Shown: positions 1 to 9,905 of the stretch, in pieces
Numbering within the stretch: the stretch's first letter is position 1
How the letters are laid out: each line of letters starts with the position of its first letter
Assembly: GCA_026003935.1 (NCBI GenBank)
Contig: BPIE01000001.1
Span: forward strand, 806,001 to 870,000
Direction of reading: 5' to 3'
Origin: Tepidiforma sp.
GTDB lineage: Bacteria > Chloroflexota > Dehalococcoidia > Tepidiformales > Tepidiformaceae
Length of the DNA: 64,000 nucleotides
Position numbers and translations under genes: made by a program
The notes under the pieces: model-generated
The model's input: the letters and a program-made list of their open reading frames with translations, nothing else
Databases searched by the model: none
What the model was told of the DNA's origin: nothing

Positions 1-2
1 GG

Positions 3-92
3 ACGGGCGGGAAGGATGGGCACAAGGGGGAGGAGGCGGCGCTTGCGGCGCTGGAGATGGCGAGGCTCCGCCGGCTGCTCACAGGTGGATGA
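3..92 (+). CDS. C-terminal end of an unidentified protein (partial)
   Basis: One + strand frame stays open from the window edge to a TGA at 90-92 and gives 29 residues ending LEMARLRRLLTGG. The tail is rich in Ala, Leu, Arg and Glu and would form a charged helix. It would run convergent to the lipoprotein gene that ends at 108. The stretch is too short to name a family, and the other two + frames are also open here, so the reading frame itself is only a best guess. Confidence 0.35.
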   Translation, partial: TGGKDGHKGEEAALAALEMARLRRLLTGG

Positions 93-107
93 GCGCACGG
101 GCGCTGG

Positions 108-1343
108 CTACAGCGGACAGATGTCGCGGTAGGTGTAGCGCGGGTTGGCGTAGCCGTGGTCCATGAGGCGCTGGACGTACCCGGGCGTATCGACGCCGGG
201 GCCGGTGATGGCGAGGTAGCGGGTCACTTCGAGGCAGCCGCCGACGACTGAGCCGCGCTCCTGGTAGCCCTTGCGGAAGGCCTCGGCGGCGTTGAGGAAG
301 ACGGGTTCTTTGCCTTCGAGGATGACACGGTCGATGAAGGGGTTGGCATCGCGGCCGTCGGCGGCGGCGGCGATGGCGATGCGCAGGAGCGCGTAGGTGA
401 CGAGTGCGCTGCGGCTTTCGCCGCGGTCGGTCTCGGCCTTCCAGTCGCGGAGGCTGGGGTTGGCGATGGCCTGTTCGTAGGCGGCGATGGCTTCCTCCCA
501 GAGGCCGCGGGCGAAGAGGGCATCGGCATCGAGGATGGCGTGGAAGAGGTATTCCGGGGGGTCGTAGGTGATGTCGCGGGCGCTGAATCGGCCGTCGCGC
601 AGGGTGTAGCGGTAGGTTCCGCCGCGGATGGGGCCCGAAGCGGGGCTGGCGGACGGCCGGGTGTGGAGCACGATGGCGGAACTGGCTCCGGTTCCTTCGA
701 GGGTGACACGGTCGATACCGACGACACCTTCGTCGGCCGGGCCGATGTCGCGCCAGGCGGAACCGTCCCAGGTGTAGACGCGGACGAGGCTGGCGCAGCG
801 GCTGGCGGTGCAGAGGTTTTCGAGGAAAGCGACCTCGGGACGGGGAAGGCCATCGCGGTCGGCGATGGAGAAGACGGCGCGGCCGAGGATGGAGGTATCG
901 GCTGCGCCCGGGGGCGAGAGGGCGACGTAGCCGGGCGCGGTGGAGAGGCTGACGAGGACGGCGCCGGGGTGAGGTCCGACGGGAGCGGACTGTTGGAGGG
1001 GCAGGAGCACGGCTGCATCGGGCGCGAGGTCGCCGTCGATGTCGGCGCGGAGGCAGGAGGTATTCCAGCGGTCGGCGACGGCCGGGTTGCAAGGGCCGAG
1101 CGCGGCATCGAGGCGGTCGAGGGCGGCGCGGGCGGCGGCGAGGTCGCCGGGCGGAGGGCCAATGGGGTCGGGGGTAGGTGTGGGGGTTGGCAACGGGGTT
1201 GGTGTGACGGCGGTTAGGGATGCCGCGGGCACGGTCGGCGTGGAGACAGCCTGGCCGCCGCAGGAGCAGCCCCCGGCGAGAAGGGGAAGCAATGCGATGA
1301 GCGCCGCTAGGGCGCGGGGGTGAGGTAGTTTTCGACCGCCCAT
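108..1343 (-). CDS. Secreted lipoprotein with helical repeat C-terminus, function unknown
   Basis: 411 residues. Residues 1-25 form a lipoprotein signal peptide: Lys/Arg near the start, a Leu/Ala-rich core and LLAGGC, with C26 as the lipidation site. A Thr/Pro linker of about 15 residues follows (near 45-60). The middle part has alternating hydrophobic strands, and the C-terminal third (FARGLWEEAIAAYEQAI and what follows) looks like TPR-type helices. The ATG at 1343 lies inside the preceding SH3 protein gene (37 bp overlap), so the two are probably cotranscribed and translationally coupled. An extracytoplasmic, membrane-tethered role is inferred; the substrate is unknown. Confidence 0.7.
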   Translation of the reverse strand: MGGRKLPHPRALAALIALLPLLAGGCSCGGQAVSTPTVPAASLTAVTPTPLPTPTPTPDPIGPPPGDLAAARAALDRLDAALGPCNPAVADRWNTSCLRADIDGDLAPDAAVLLPLQQSAPVGPHPGAVLVSLSTAPGYVALSPPGAADTSILGRAVFSIADRDGLPRPEVAFLENLCTASRCASLVRVYTWDGSAWRDIGPADEGVVGIDRVTLEGTGASSAIVLHTRPSASPASGPIRGGTYRYTLRDGRFSARDITYDPPEYLFHAILDADALFARGLWEEAIAAYEQAIANPSLRDWKAETDRGESRSALVTYALLRIAIAAAADGRDANPFIDRVILEGKEPVFLNAAEAFRKGYQERGSVVGGCLEVTRYLAITGPGVDTPGYVQRLMDHGYANPRYTYRDICPL

Positions 1344-2227
1344 CCTTCACCCAGCGCTGTTTGGACTTTCCACCACGTGAAGTTCCCGGCCTGTTGCGGG
1401 CCGCCGGTGACGCGGACCTCGGCGCCATCCTGGAGGCAGACGATGGCGTCGTTTTCCGTGCCCGGGTTGGTGCGTACGTTGAGGCAGTCGCCGGTTCCGG
1501 TGACGAGGAGGCGCTGACCGGCGGTGAATCGCCCGGGGCCGACGGAGGGGCTAACGGAAGGCGTTGGGAGGCCGGGCGACGGTGATGGGGCCGGGGTGGC
1601 GAAGGCGGGGCTCGTGGGGGTCGGGGTGCCGGGAATTGAGGTCGGGACCGGGGTGGGCTCGGGGGTCGCGGCTTCGTCGCCGGTGAGCTGGCCTGCGACC
1701 CAGATGATGCCGAAGGCGACAGCGATGGCGAGGAGCACGGCAACGGGGATGTACCAGTAGCCGAGCCAGCGGTGGCGGTCGTAAATGCGCGGGAGCGGCT
1801 TCCGGGGGAGCGGTTCGTCGCGCGGGGGATGGTAGCGGCGGGGGCCGCTGCCGATTGGCGGAGCGACATCCTCGGGGAGCTGGCGGCGAACGAAGCCGGT
1901 GCCGATGGCGGGCTCAGCGGGGGCGGGCGATTCGGGGTCCCGCTGGGTCGGGGTCGGGGGCGGGGGAACGGGGGAGGGGGCCGGCCGCGGCGGCGCGACG
2001 CGCGTTCCTTCGCCGGGATGGGGTGCAGGCTCGCCGGGCTGGCGCTCGCCGGTGCCGTAGGCCATGGCCTGGGGTGCGGATTGGTGGGCGCCCTGGGTGG
2101 CGCAGCCGTTGTTCGCGACCCAACAGCCGGGGTGGTGGAGGACGCCGCAGCCGGTACAGCGGAGGACGGCCTCGCCTTCTTCGAATGCTCGGTCACAGAG
2201 GGGACAGAAACGCTGCTGAACGCTCAA
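1307..2227 (-). CDS. RING-like zinc finger, transmembrane, bacterial SH3 protein
   Basis: 306 residues starting at TTG. The N-terminus carries Cys/His pairs at C8, C11, C24, C27, H31, H32, C35 and C42, the spacing of prokaryotic RING-type fingers. A long Pro/Glu-rich disordered linker follows. One membrane helix lies near residues 162-182 (GYWYIPVAVLLAIAVAFGII), then a second Pro/Thr linker, then a C-terminal SH3b domain from about 235 (TGDCLNVRTNPG, GEGWAVENYL). The expected topology is a cytoplasmic zinc finger with an external SH3 domain near cell wall or envelope polymers. It overlaps the downstream lipoprotein gene. The domain combination is clear; the role is not. Confidence 0.75.
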   Translation of the reverse strand: MSVQQRFCPLCDRAFEEGEAVLRCTGCGVLHHPGCWVANNGCATQGAHQSAPQAMAYGTGERQPGEPAPHPGEGTRVAPPRPAPSPVPPPPTPTQRDPESPAPAEPAIGTGFVRRQLPEDVAPPIGSGPRRYHPPRDEPLPRKPLPRIYDRHRWLGYWYIPVAVLLAIAVAFGIIWVAGQLTGDEAATPEPTPVPTSIPGTPTPTSPAFATPAPSPSPGLPTPSVSPSVGPGRFTAGQRLLVTGTGDCLNVRTNPGTENDAIVCLQDGAEVRVTGGPQQAGNFTWWKVQTALGEGWAVENYLTPAP

Positions 2228-2311
2228 GCTGGGACCCCGGGGCGCCTCCCAGTATCGGCCTCGCGAAGGGCTTCTACAAGGCGAAACGCATGAGCGGGGG
2301 GAAAGGTTCCA

Positions 2312-3229
2312 TCAGGCCGGCGGACCGGTGTGGGCGGCTTCGACTTCCGCCAGGGTGGGGAGGGAGGCGGCGGCACCGGGGCGGGTGCAGGCGAGGGAGG
2401 CGGCGCGGCAGGCGAACTGGGCGGCAGAGGCTAGGGGTTCGCCGGCGGCGAGGCGAACGGCGAGAGCGCCGCAGAAGGCATCGCCGGCGCCGACGGTATC
2501 GACGGCCGGGACGGGCGGGGCGGGGATGTGCAGGGGAGGGGCGCCCGGCTCGGAGACGAGGGCGCCGGCCTCGCCGAGGGTGATGATGACGGCAGCCGGG
2601 CCAAGCCGAGCGAGCGCAGCGGCCTGCTCGGCGGGCGGCGCCGCGGGCTGGCCGGAGAGGGCGGCGGCCTCGACTTCGTTGGGGACGAGGAGGTCAGCGA
2701 GCGGGAAGACCTCAGGCGGATGGGGGGCGACGGGAGCGGGGTTGAGGAGGGTTCGAACGCCGGCGCCCCGCGCGATGCGGAGGGCGGCGAGAGTCGCCTC
2801 GGGGGCAACCTCGAACTGGACGAGGAGGAGGTCGGCTGCTTCGATGGCGGGCCGGGCGGCTTCGACATCGGCAGGCTGGAGGGCGAGGTTGGCGCGCGGG
2901 AGGGCGTAGATGAGGTTGGACCCATCGTCGAAGACGACCGGGACGGCGACGCCGGTGCCTTCGGTGTCGAGGCGGCGGACGAAGGCGGTATCGACGCGGT
3001 CGGCGGCGAGAGCGGTGAGGATGGTCTCGCCGAAGGGGTCGGCGCCGACCGCGCCGACCATGGCGACGCGGGCGCCAAGGCGGGCTGCGGCGACGGCCTG
3101 GTTGCCGCCCTTGCCGCCGGTGAAGGTTGAGAAGGAGCGGCCGATGAGGGATTCGCCGGGGAGGGCGGGCCGCGGTGCCCGGACGACGAGGTCCATCATG
3201 AGGGAGCCGACGACCGCGATGCGCACCAC
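2312..3229 (-). CDS. rbsK: PfkB-family carbohydrate kinase, probably ribokinase
   Basis: Phosphorylates a sugar using ATP; ribose is the likeliest substrate given the ribokinase-like length of 305 residues. Both PfkB signatures are present: GGKGGNQAVAAARLG near residue 38 and VDTVGAGDAFCG near residue 245, whose Asp is the catalytic base. An ATG far upstream (3403) would run into the divergent FMN reductase gene. I chose the GTG at 3229 because a TACACT -10 hexamer lies six bases before it, which fits a leaderless transcript. No sugar transporter lies next to it, so substrate assignment rests on family resemblance only. Confidence 0.85.
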   Translation of the reverse strand: MVRIAVVGSLMMDLVVRAPRPALPGESLIGRSFSTFTGGKGGNQAVAAARLGARVAMVGAVGADPFGETILTALAADRVDTAFVRRLDTEGTGVAVPVVFDDGSNLIYALPRANLALQPADVEAARPAIEAADLLLVQFEVAPEATLAALRIARGAGVRTLLNPAPVAPHPPEVFPLADLLVPNEVEAAALSGQPAAPPAEQAAALARLGPAAVIITLGEAGALVSEPGAPPLHIPAPPVPAVDTVGAGDAFCGALAVRLAAGEPLASAAQFACRAASLACTRPGAAASLPTLAEVEAAHTGPPA

Positions 3230-3235
3230 GGGGGA

Positions 3236-3277
3236 AGTGTAGCGCGGCTCGCCCGGGGGGCGGCGCGGGGGTAGGCT
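3236..3277. promoter_or_regulatory. Divergent leaderless promoters for rbsK (-) and the FMN reductase (+)
   Basis: TACACT on the - strand (3236-3241) ends six bases before the rbsK GTG. TAGGCT on the + strand (3272-3277) ends seven bases before the ATG at 3285. This spacing puts transcription start at or next to the start codons. No convincing -35 element is visible for either. Confidence 0.5.
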
Positions 3278-3284
3278 TGCGGGC

Positions 3285-3833
3285 ATGGTGAAGATACTCG
3301 GGGTCAACGGGGCGATTCGGCCGGGAAGTACGGCAGACCGGGCGCTGCAGTTCACGCTGGCGCGGCTGGCGGAGCTTGGGGCGGAGTGTTCGACGTTCGA
3401 CATTGGGCAGCTGCCGCTGCTGGACGGGCGGCCGCCGGAGCAGTACCCGGGCGCGGTAGCTGCGTGGCAGGCCGCGTGCCGGGAGGCGGACGGGCTGGTC
3501 GTCGCGGTGCCGTCGTATCACGGGGCGATGCCGGGCGGGCTGAAGAACGCGCTGGACTTCGTCGATGCGCCCGAGGCGGGGGGCAAGCCGTTCCTCGTGC
3601 TGGCGATTGCGGGGGGTGACGCGGAGCCGGCGGGGACGGATGTGACGCGGGTGATGCGGCACATCGGCGGCATTGCGGGCGGGCCGGAGGTGGCGATTTC
3701 GCGCGCGGGAGAGCGGTGGGGCAAGGGAGCGGAGCCGGCGGACGATGGCGTGGGCGAGCTGATTCGACGGGCGGCGGCGGCGCTGTTGGCGCTGGCGCGG
3801 CTGCGGGCCGAGGGGAAGCTCCCGGAGCCGTGA
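3285..3833 (+). CDS. NAD(P)H-dependent FMN reductase family protein
   Basis: 182 residues with a flavodoxin-like fold. The FMN phosphate loop is at the N-terminus (LGVNGAIRPGSTADRAL, the SxRxxS-type loop), followed by a PSYHGAMPGGLKNALDFVD segment typical of the FMN_red family. Predicted to be a soluble oxidoreductase passing electrons from NAD(P)H to FMN, quinones or small aromatic acceptors. Its stop overlaps the GTG of the Nudix gene by 4 bp (GTGA), so the two are translated together. The physiological acceptor cannot be read from the sequence. Confidence 0.85.
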   Translation: MVKILGVNGAIRPGSTADRALQFTLARLAELGAECSTFDIGQLPLLDGRPPEQYPGAVAAWQAACREADGLVVAVPSYHGAMPGGLKNALDFVDAPEAGGKPFLVLAIAGGDAEPAGTDVTRVMRHIGGIAGGPEVAISRAGERWGKGAEPADDGVGELIRRAAAALLALARLRAEGKLPEP

Positions 3834-4333
3834 GCGGGTGGCGGTTTTGCCCGGCGTGCGGGCTCCAGCTGGGCGAAGGGCCGGTGGACCCGACGCTGCC
3901 GTGCCCGCGGTGCGGCCACCGCGAGGTTCGCTACCCGGGCGCGGGGGTGGCGGTCATCGTGCGGGATGGGGCTGGACGGGTGCTGCTGGGTCGGCGTGCG
4001 GGGGGACGGCGGGCCGGGTTATGGTGCATCCCGTGCGGGCGGCTGGAGTGGGGGGAGGCGGTGCGGGACGCCGCGGTGCGAGAGTTCCGCGAAGAGACGG
4101 GGCTGGAGGTTGTCCTCGAAGGGGTGTACGAGGTGCACTCGAACTTCCACGACCCGGACCGGCAGACGGTCGGCATCTGGTTCCGGGGGCGCGTCGTGGG
4201 GGGCGAGCTGCGGCCGGCGGACGGTGAATTGAGCGAGCTGGGCTGGTTCGACCCGGCTCAGCCGCCGGAGCTGGCGTTTCCGACGGATGCGCTGGTGCTG
4301 CGGCGCCTCGCGATGGAGGGCCACGGCCAGTAG
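3830..4333 (+). CDS. Nudix hydrolase with N-terminal zinc ribbon
   Basis: 167 residues. A zinc ribbon (C7, C10, C25, C28) precedes a Nudix fold with a perfect Nudix box at residues 70-92 (G70, E76, R84, E85, E88, E89, G91). This architecture resembles NudC-like and ADP-ribose/NADH pyrophosphatase-like enzymes, which hydrolyse nucleoside diphosphates linked to another group. The GTG at 3830 is chosen because it overlaps the FMN reductase stop and starts just before the ribbon. The pairing with a flavin reductase suggests, without proof, a role in nucleotide or flavin housekeeping. The 3' end overlaps the convergent S26 protease gene by 76 bp. Confidence 0.85.
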   Translation: MSGWRFCPACGLQLGEGPVDPTLPCPRCGHREVRYPGAGVAVIVRDGAGRVLLGRRAGGRRAGLWCIPCGRLEWGEAVRDAAVREFREETGLEVVLEGVYEVHSNFHDPDRQTVGIWFRGRVVGGELRPADGELSELGWFDPAQPPELAFPTDALVLRRLAMEGHGQ

Positions 4334-4677
4334 CGGCCGATGACCCGGCCTTCGATGGCGTAGGGCGGGATGGGGCCGAAGTGGCGGCTGTCGGTGCTGT
4401 GGGGCTCGTTGTCGCCGCGAAGGTCGGCGGAGCCGTCGGCGTGGATGCGCGCGACGCGCTTGACGAGGAGGCGGTCGAAGTCGCGCGGGTCGTGGGCGAC
4501 GACGATGTCGCCGGGTCGCGGGGGGTGTGCCCGGTAGGCGCGCCGGTCGGCTATGACCCAATCGCCGGGACGGAACGCGGGGCGCATGCTTTGGCCGCTG
4601 ACCTCGAGGCGGAGGAAGCGGCGGGGGACTGCGAGCGCGGCGACGAGGAGTGCGGCGAGGAGCGGGACGCGCAGCAT
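4258..4677 (-). CDS. S26-family signal peptidase, candidate nickel-SOD maturation protease
   Basis: 139 residues. One N-terminal membrane helix (residues 4-17) is followed by the S26 Ser/Lys dyad: S30 in SGQSMRP and K73 in LLVKRVARI. The late motif GDNEPHSTDSRHFGPIP is the box found in signal peptidase I. The protein is much shorter than a normal LepB and matches the size and motif order of the small S26 proteases linked to NiSOD maturation. A nickel SOD precursor needing N-terminal trimming is encoded at 33.9-34.3 kb, so that role is plausible. It is also possible that this is a minor general signal peptidase. It follows the VOC gene by 10 bp; its 3' end overlaps the convergent Nudix gene. 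Confidence 0.7.
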   Translation of the reverse strand: MLRVPLLAALLVAALAVPRRFLRLEVSGQSMRPAFRPGDWVIADRRAYRAHPPRPGDIVVAHDPRDFDRLLVKRVARIHADGSADLRGDNEPHSTDSRHFGPIPPYAIEGRVIGRYWPWPSIARRRSTSASVGNASSGG

Positions 4678-4687
4678 GGTGGGGGCC

Positions 4688-5548
4688 TCAGTGGACGGTC
4701 GGGGTGTCGGCGGGGACGCCGGCGAGGTCGGGGCGGCCGCTCCAGAGCCAGCCGAAGTTGGTCCTGGAGACGCCGACGAGCATGCCGAAGAGGCCCCTGG
4801 GGTGGATGAACAGGTTGGTGCCCGGCGGGCGGCCTTCGGCGGGTGCCCAGGGGAGACCGAGGGCCTCGAGGCGCGATTGGAGGCCGGGAACGTCGTCGGT
4901 TTCGAGGTAGCACATGTAGAGGGATGGGCCGCGCCGGTGGAAGAAGCGGTCCATGGCGCCGCCGCCGAAGGTTTGGGTGATTTCGATGCGGTCGAGGCGA
5001 TGGGGCGGGTCGAAGAGGGTGAGGACGCCTTCGTAGCCATAGAGCTGGCTGCGGATGGGACAGAAGCGGGAGGCGTCGAGGCCGAAGATGCGGGTGTAGT
5101 AGTCGGCAGCGGCGCGCCAGTCGGGGACGGGGTTGGTGACTTCGTAGATGGAGCGGATGTGCCCCACAGGTTCGCGGGGGACGTCCTGGACGATGACGGC
5201 GGGCATGCCGAAGGGGGCTTCGCGGAGGTAGAGGGCGCCGTGTTCGGCGGTGTAGGGGACGCCGTTGGCGTCGAGGCGGGCGGTCATGGCGTCGAGGGAG
5301 GGCGTAGCGAAGCCTGCGCCGTAGAGTCCCTGGCGCCAGCGGCCGGCGAAGTCGTGTACGGGGCCGGGCCCGGCGGGCGAGAGGAGCTCGATGAGGGAAG
5401 CGCCGGCCTGGAGGGTGGTGCGGCGTGCGCCGAGGGCGGCGGAGGCGTCGCGGGAGACGGTGCGGGCGCCGAAGAGCGCGGCGAAGCGGGATTCGGCTTC
5501 CGAGCGGTCTTCGACGACGAGCTGGATGCGGTCGAGGCGAGTGAGCAT
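4688..5548 (-). CDS. VOC superfamily protein (glyoxalase/dioxygenase fold)
   Basis: 286 residues made of two paired VOC modules: one from about residue 3 (RIQLVVEDRSEAESRFAALFG) and one from about 130 (IYEVTNPVPDWRAAADYYTRIFG). This layout is seen in two-domain glyoxalase, bleomycin-resistance and extradiol dioxygenase relatives, as well as 4-hydroxyphenylpyruvate dioxygenase-like proteins. Metal ligands cannot be assigned with certainty by eye. GGGAGG lies upstream of the ATG at 5548, and the downstream S26 protease gene follows closely. The substrate is unknown. Confidence 0.75.
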   Translation of the reverse strand: MLTRLDRIQLVVEDRSEAESRFAALFGARTVSRDASAALGARRTTLQAGASLIELLSPAGPGPVHDFAGRWRQGLYGAGFATPSLDAMTARLDANGVPYTAEHGALYLREAPFGMPAVIVQDVPREPVGHIRSIYEVTNPVPDWRAAADYYTRIFGLDASRFCPIRSQLYGYEGVLTLFDPPHRLDRIEITQTFGGGAMDRFFHRRGPSLYMCYLETDDVPGLQSRLEALGLPWAPAEGRPPGTNLFIHPRGLFGMLVGVSRTNFGWLWSGRPDLAGVPADTPTVH

Positions 5549-5606
5549 GGAGTCCTCCCGGCGTGGTGGTATTGAACCACAGGGAGGCGGGGCCGCGGCA
5601 GAGGCG

Positions 5607-6926
<1,320 letters not shown>

Positions 6927-6947
6927 GGCGGTGGTGTCCCCTCTGCG

Positions 6948-7577
6948 TTAGTTGGAATCGGCTGCCGGGCGGAGGATTTCGTCAACGAAGCCGTACTCTT
7001 TGGCGCCTTCGGCGTCGAGGTAGAAGTCGCGGTCGAAATCGCGGGTGACGCGTTCGACGGGCTGCCCGGTGTGGCTGGCGATGATGTTTCGGATGATTTC
7101 GTTGTTGCGAAGGATTTCCTTCGCGGCGATTTCGATATCGGCGGCCTGTCCGCGTGCGCCGCCGAGGGCCTGGTGCATGTGGACGGTGGCGTTGGGGAGG
7201 GCGTAGCGCTTGCCGCGGGCGCCTGCGCAGAGAAGGACGGTGGCCATGGAGGCAGTTTGTCCGACGGCGATGGTGGAGACGTCGGGTTCGATGAGCTGCA
7301 TGGTGTCGTAGATGGCGAGGCCTGCGGTGATGACGCCGCCGGGGGAGTGGATGTAGAGGGAGATGTCTTTCTCGGGGTCTTCGCGCTGGAGGAAGAGGAG
7401 CTGAGCGACGATCAGGTTGGCGATCTGGTCGTCGATGGGGGTGCCGAGGAAGACGATGCGCTCTTTGAGGAGGAGGGAGAAGATGTCGAAGGCGCGCTCG
7501 GAGCGCGGGCCGGATTCGATGACGGTGGGGATGACGTCGTAGATGAGGGGGTGGACACGCGGGGGCTGCTGGGTCAT
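6948..7577 (-). CDS. clpP: ATP-dependent Clp protease proteolytic subunit ClpP
   Basis: 209 residues. The serine protease triad is recognisable: S110 in [15 protein letters not shown]135 in [10 protein letters not shown], and an Asp near 185 ([14 protein letters not shown]). ClpP forms the two-ring degradation chamber that works with ClpX. The N-terminus, [12 protein letters not shown]..., is a conventional ClpP start. The ATG overlaps the trigger factor stop by 4 bp (ATGA), so chaperone and protease are translationally coupled. Confidence 0.97.
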   Translation of the reverse strand: MTQQPPRVHPLIYDVIPTVIESGPRSERAFDIFSLLLKERIVFLGTPIDDQIANLIVAQLLFLQREDPEKDISLYIHSPGGVITAGLAIYDTMQLIEPDVSTIAVGQTASMATVLLCAGARGKRYALPNATVHMHQALGGARGQAADIEIAAKEILRNNEIIRNIIASHTGQPVERVTRDFDRDFYLDAEGAKEYGFVDEILRPAADSN

Positions 7578-8866
7578 GCCGGTTCCTCCTGGAGTTCGCC
7601 CCGGGCGAGGGCGCTGAGGCGTTCGAGGGTCTTCCGCGAGAGGAGATTTCTGCGGATGGTGGCGACCCCTTCCTGGGTGGCGAACATCTGGCGGAACCGT
7701 TCGGCGTCGTCGCCCATGGGTGCGACGAGCGAATCGAGCTCCTGTTCTATCTCTTCGGCCGAAACGTCGATGCCTTCAGCCTCGGCGAGTTTTTCGAGGA
7801 CAAGGGAGCGTTTGACGCGGGTTTCGGCGGCTTCGCGCCAGGTTTCGCGGAATTCCTGTTCGGAACGGCCGATGGTCTGGAGGTAGGCGAGGTACTGCTG
7901 GCGGTCGTTCCCCATCGCGTCGCGGATGAGGTGGTCGATTTCGTGCTCGACGAGGATGCGGGGATATTCGATGGTGGCGATTTCGACGAGCTTGTCGACG
8001 GCTGCGGTGCGGAAGCGGTTTTCGGCGGCTTCTTCAAGGGAGCGGCGGAGGTCGGCTTCGATGCGGTCGCGCAGGGCCTGGAGGGTGGGGAACTCGTCGG
8101 CGTTGATGGACTGTGCGAAGTCGTCGTCGAGGGCGGGAAGCTGCTCTTCTTTGATCTCGTGGACGGTGATGGTGAAGGTCGCCGTTTTGCCCTGGAAGCG
8201 TTCGATGCGGAAGTCGGGCGGAAAGGTGATGTCGAAGGTGCGGGATTTGCCTTTTTCGAGGCCGAGGAAGGCTTCGGCGAGGCCCTCGACGAAGAGGGTC
8301 TCGCCTTCGCGGAGCTGGAATTCAGCGCCGTCGTCGCGGAGGACTTCTTCGCCGTCGATGGTTGCGGTGACGTCGGCGATGAGGATGTCGTTCCACTGGG
8401 CGGGGCGGTCGACGGGGACGTGGGTGGCGTGGCGTTTGCGCAGGAGGTCGAGCTGCTCGTCGACCATTTCGGGGGTGACTTCGACGGCTTCGGGTTCGAC
8501 GCGGATGGAGCGGTAGTCGTTGAGTTCGACGGTGGGGCGAACGGGGACGATGGCCTTGAAGCGGAGCGGCTCGAGGGAATCGATTTCGAGCTCGGGCTGG
8601 CCGATGGCGGGGACGTCTTCGGCTTCGATGGCTTCGTTGTAGACGTCGGGGACGAGGGTATCGAGGGCTTCGCGGATGAGGCCCTGGCGGCCGTAGGCGC
8701 GTTCGACGATGGCGCGGGGGGCTTTGCCGGGGCGGAATCCGGGGAAGCGGTTGCGGCGGGCGATGCGGCGGTAGGCGGCATCGAGGGACTTCTCGAGCCG
8801 TTCTTCGTCGACTTCGATTTCAAGCTGGACGCGGCTTTCGGGCAGCCGCTCGAGGGTGACCTTCAC
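7574..8866 (-). CDS. tig: Trigger factor, ribosome-bound chaperone and prolyl isomerase
   Basis: 430 residues. The ribosome-docking loop is present in the N-terminal domain ([16 protein letters not shown], where FRKGK-type residues bind uL23), followed by an FKBP-like PPIase domain (about 150-240) and a helical substrate cradle. The open frame extends upstream to 9028, but the GTG at 8866 begins right at the conserved VKVTLERL start and has a GGAGG ribosome site upstream. It is first in the tig-clpP-clpX operon. Confidence 0.95.
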   Translation of the reverse strand: MKVTLERLPESRVQLEIEVDEERLEKSLDAAYRRIARRNRFPGFRPGKAPRAIVERAYGRQGLIREALDTLVPDVYNEAIEAEDVPAIGQPELEIDSLEPLRFKAIVPVRPTVELNDYRSIRVEPEAVEVTPEMVDEQLDLLRKRHATHVPVDRPAQWNDILIADVTATIDGEEVLRDDGAEFQLREGETLFVEGLAEAFLGLEKGKSRTFDITFPPDFRIERFQGKTATFTITVHEIKEEQLPALDDDFAQSINADEFPTLQALRDRIEADLRRSLEEAAENRFRTAAVDKLVEIATIEYPRILVEHEIDHLIRDAMGNDRQQYLAYLQTIGRSEQEFRETWREAAETRVKRSLVLEKLAEAEGIDVSAEEIEQELDSLVAPMGDDAERFRQMFATQEGVATIRRNLLSRKTLERLSALARGELQEEPA

Positions 8867-8891
8867 GGGCTGAAACGTTCCTCCGTGAACG

Positions 8892-8897
8892 AGTATA
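8892..8897 (-). promoter_or_regulatory. -10 element for the tig-clpP-clpX operon
   Basis: TATACT on the - strand, 25 bases before the tig GTG, with GGAGG between them. The -35 region is not recognisable. Unlike several promoters in this window, this one leaves a true leader with a ribosome binding site. Confidence 0.5.
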
Positions 8898-8927
8898 GCA
8901 AACGGACCGTGTGGGGCCTTCGGGGCA

Positions 8928-9905
8928 TCAGCGGAGGGCCTGGGTGCGCGGCTCGAGGAGGTCGACGAGGGCATCGCCGAGGAGGTTCCAGGCAAAGAAG
9001 AAGAGCGTGACGGGGATGGCGGGGGCAAGCAGGAGGTGAGGGTAGCGTTCGAACGTCTGGGGCCCGGCGCCGGCGGCGATGAGGGAGCCGAAGCTGGCGG
9101 TTGGGGGGTCGATGCCGAGGCCGAGGAAGCTGAGGGTGACCTCGGCGCCGGCGGTGCCGGCCATGCCTGCGGAGACGCCGACGACGAAGAGGGGGAGGAC
9201 GCCGGGGAGGATGTGGCGGGTGATGATGCGCCAGGTGGAGGCGCCCATGGCCTCGGCGGCGAGCACGTAGGTTTCTTCGCGGATGGCGAGGGCCTGGCTG
9301 CGGACGATGCGGCTGGTGCCGATCCAGGCGAAGGGGACGGTGGCGAAGACGATGATGCTGAATTTGACGAGGGTGCGGGCGTCGCCGCCGAGGAAGGTGT
9401 TGTCCTGGAGCCAGAAGGCGACGTCGTTGATGCGGGTGCGGAAGGCGGCGGTTATGGCAAGCATGAGGAGGAGGGTGGGAAGGCCTGCGAGGACTTCGCC
9501 GACGCGCATGATGAGGGTATCGACCCAGCCGCCGCGGTAGCCGGCGAGGAGGCCGAGGCCGAGGCCGAGAACGAGGCTGCCGCTGACGAGGACGACGACG
9601 GTGAAGACGACGGTGGTGCGGGCGGCGTAGATGACGCGGCTGGCGAGGTCGCGGCCGAGGGCGTCGGTGCCGAGCCAGTGTTCGGACGAGGGGCCCTGGC
9701 GGGTAGCGCCGGGGGTGAGGTTTTGCTCGTAGGGGTCGTGGGGGGCGATGAGGGGGGCGAAGATGCCGCAGGCGTAGAAGATGGCCAGGTAGATGATGGC
9801 GAGCATGGCCAGCTTTTTGCGCGCGAGCTGGCGGAAGAAGCGGCGCCTGGGGGACGCGGCGGCGCGTTCGAGGGAGACGGGGTCGGCGGCGACTGCGGCG
9901 CTCAT
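8928..9905 (-). CDS. Peptide ABC transporter permease, DppC type
   Basis: 325 residues. After a short cytoplasmic N-terminus comes a membrane helix (LAMLAIIYLAIFYACGIFAPLIAPHDPYEQN, cited from about residue 35) and the OppC/DppC periplasmic segment. The binding-protein-dependent transport signature (EAMGASTWRIITRHILPG) follows, and five further helices can be traced. The ATG at 9905 overlaps the dppB-like stop by 4 bp. With the upstream permease it forms the membrane channel of a di- or oligopeptide (or nickel/opine) importer. No ATPase gene follows. Confidence 0.9.
   Translation of the reverse strand: MSAAVAADPVSLERAAASPRRRFFRQLARKKLAMLAIIYLAIFYACGIFAPLIAPHDPYEQNLTPGATRQGPSSEHWLGTDALGRDLASRVIYAARTTVVFTVVVLVSGSLVLGLGLGLLAGYRGGWVDTLIMRVGEVLAGLPTLLLMLAITAAFRTRINDVAFWLQDNTFLGGDARTLVKFSIIVFATVPFAWIGTSRIVRSQALAIREETYVLAAEAMGASTWRIITRHILPGVLPLFVVGVSAGMAGTAGAEVTLSFLGLGIDPPTASFGSLIAAGAGPQTFERYPHLLLAPAIPVTLFFFAWNLLGDALVDLLEPRTQALR

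Noticed and set aside
79-2196. Long - strand open frame rich in Arg/Pro/Ser
   Set aside because: It is an out-of-frame shadow of the lipoprotein and RING/SH3 genes, low in complexity and without any recognisable domain.
4258-4677. Main signal peptidase I (LepB)
   Set aside because: Too short, with the usual second membrane helix and insertion missing; kept as a specialised S26 protease.
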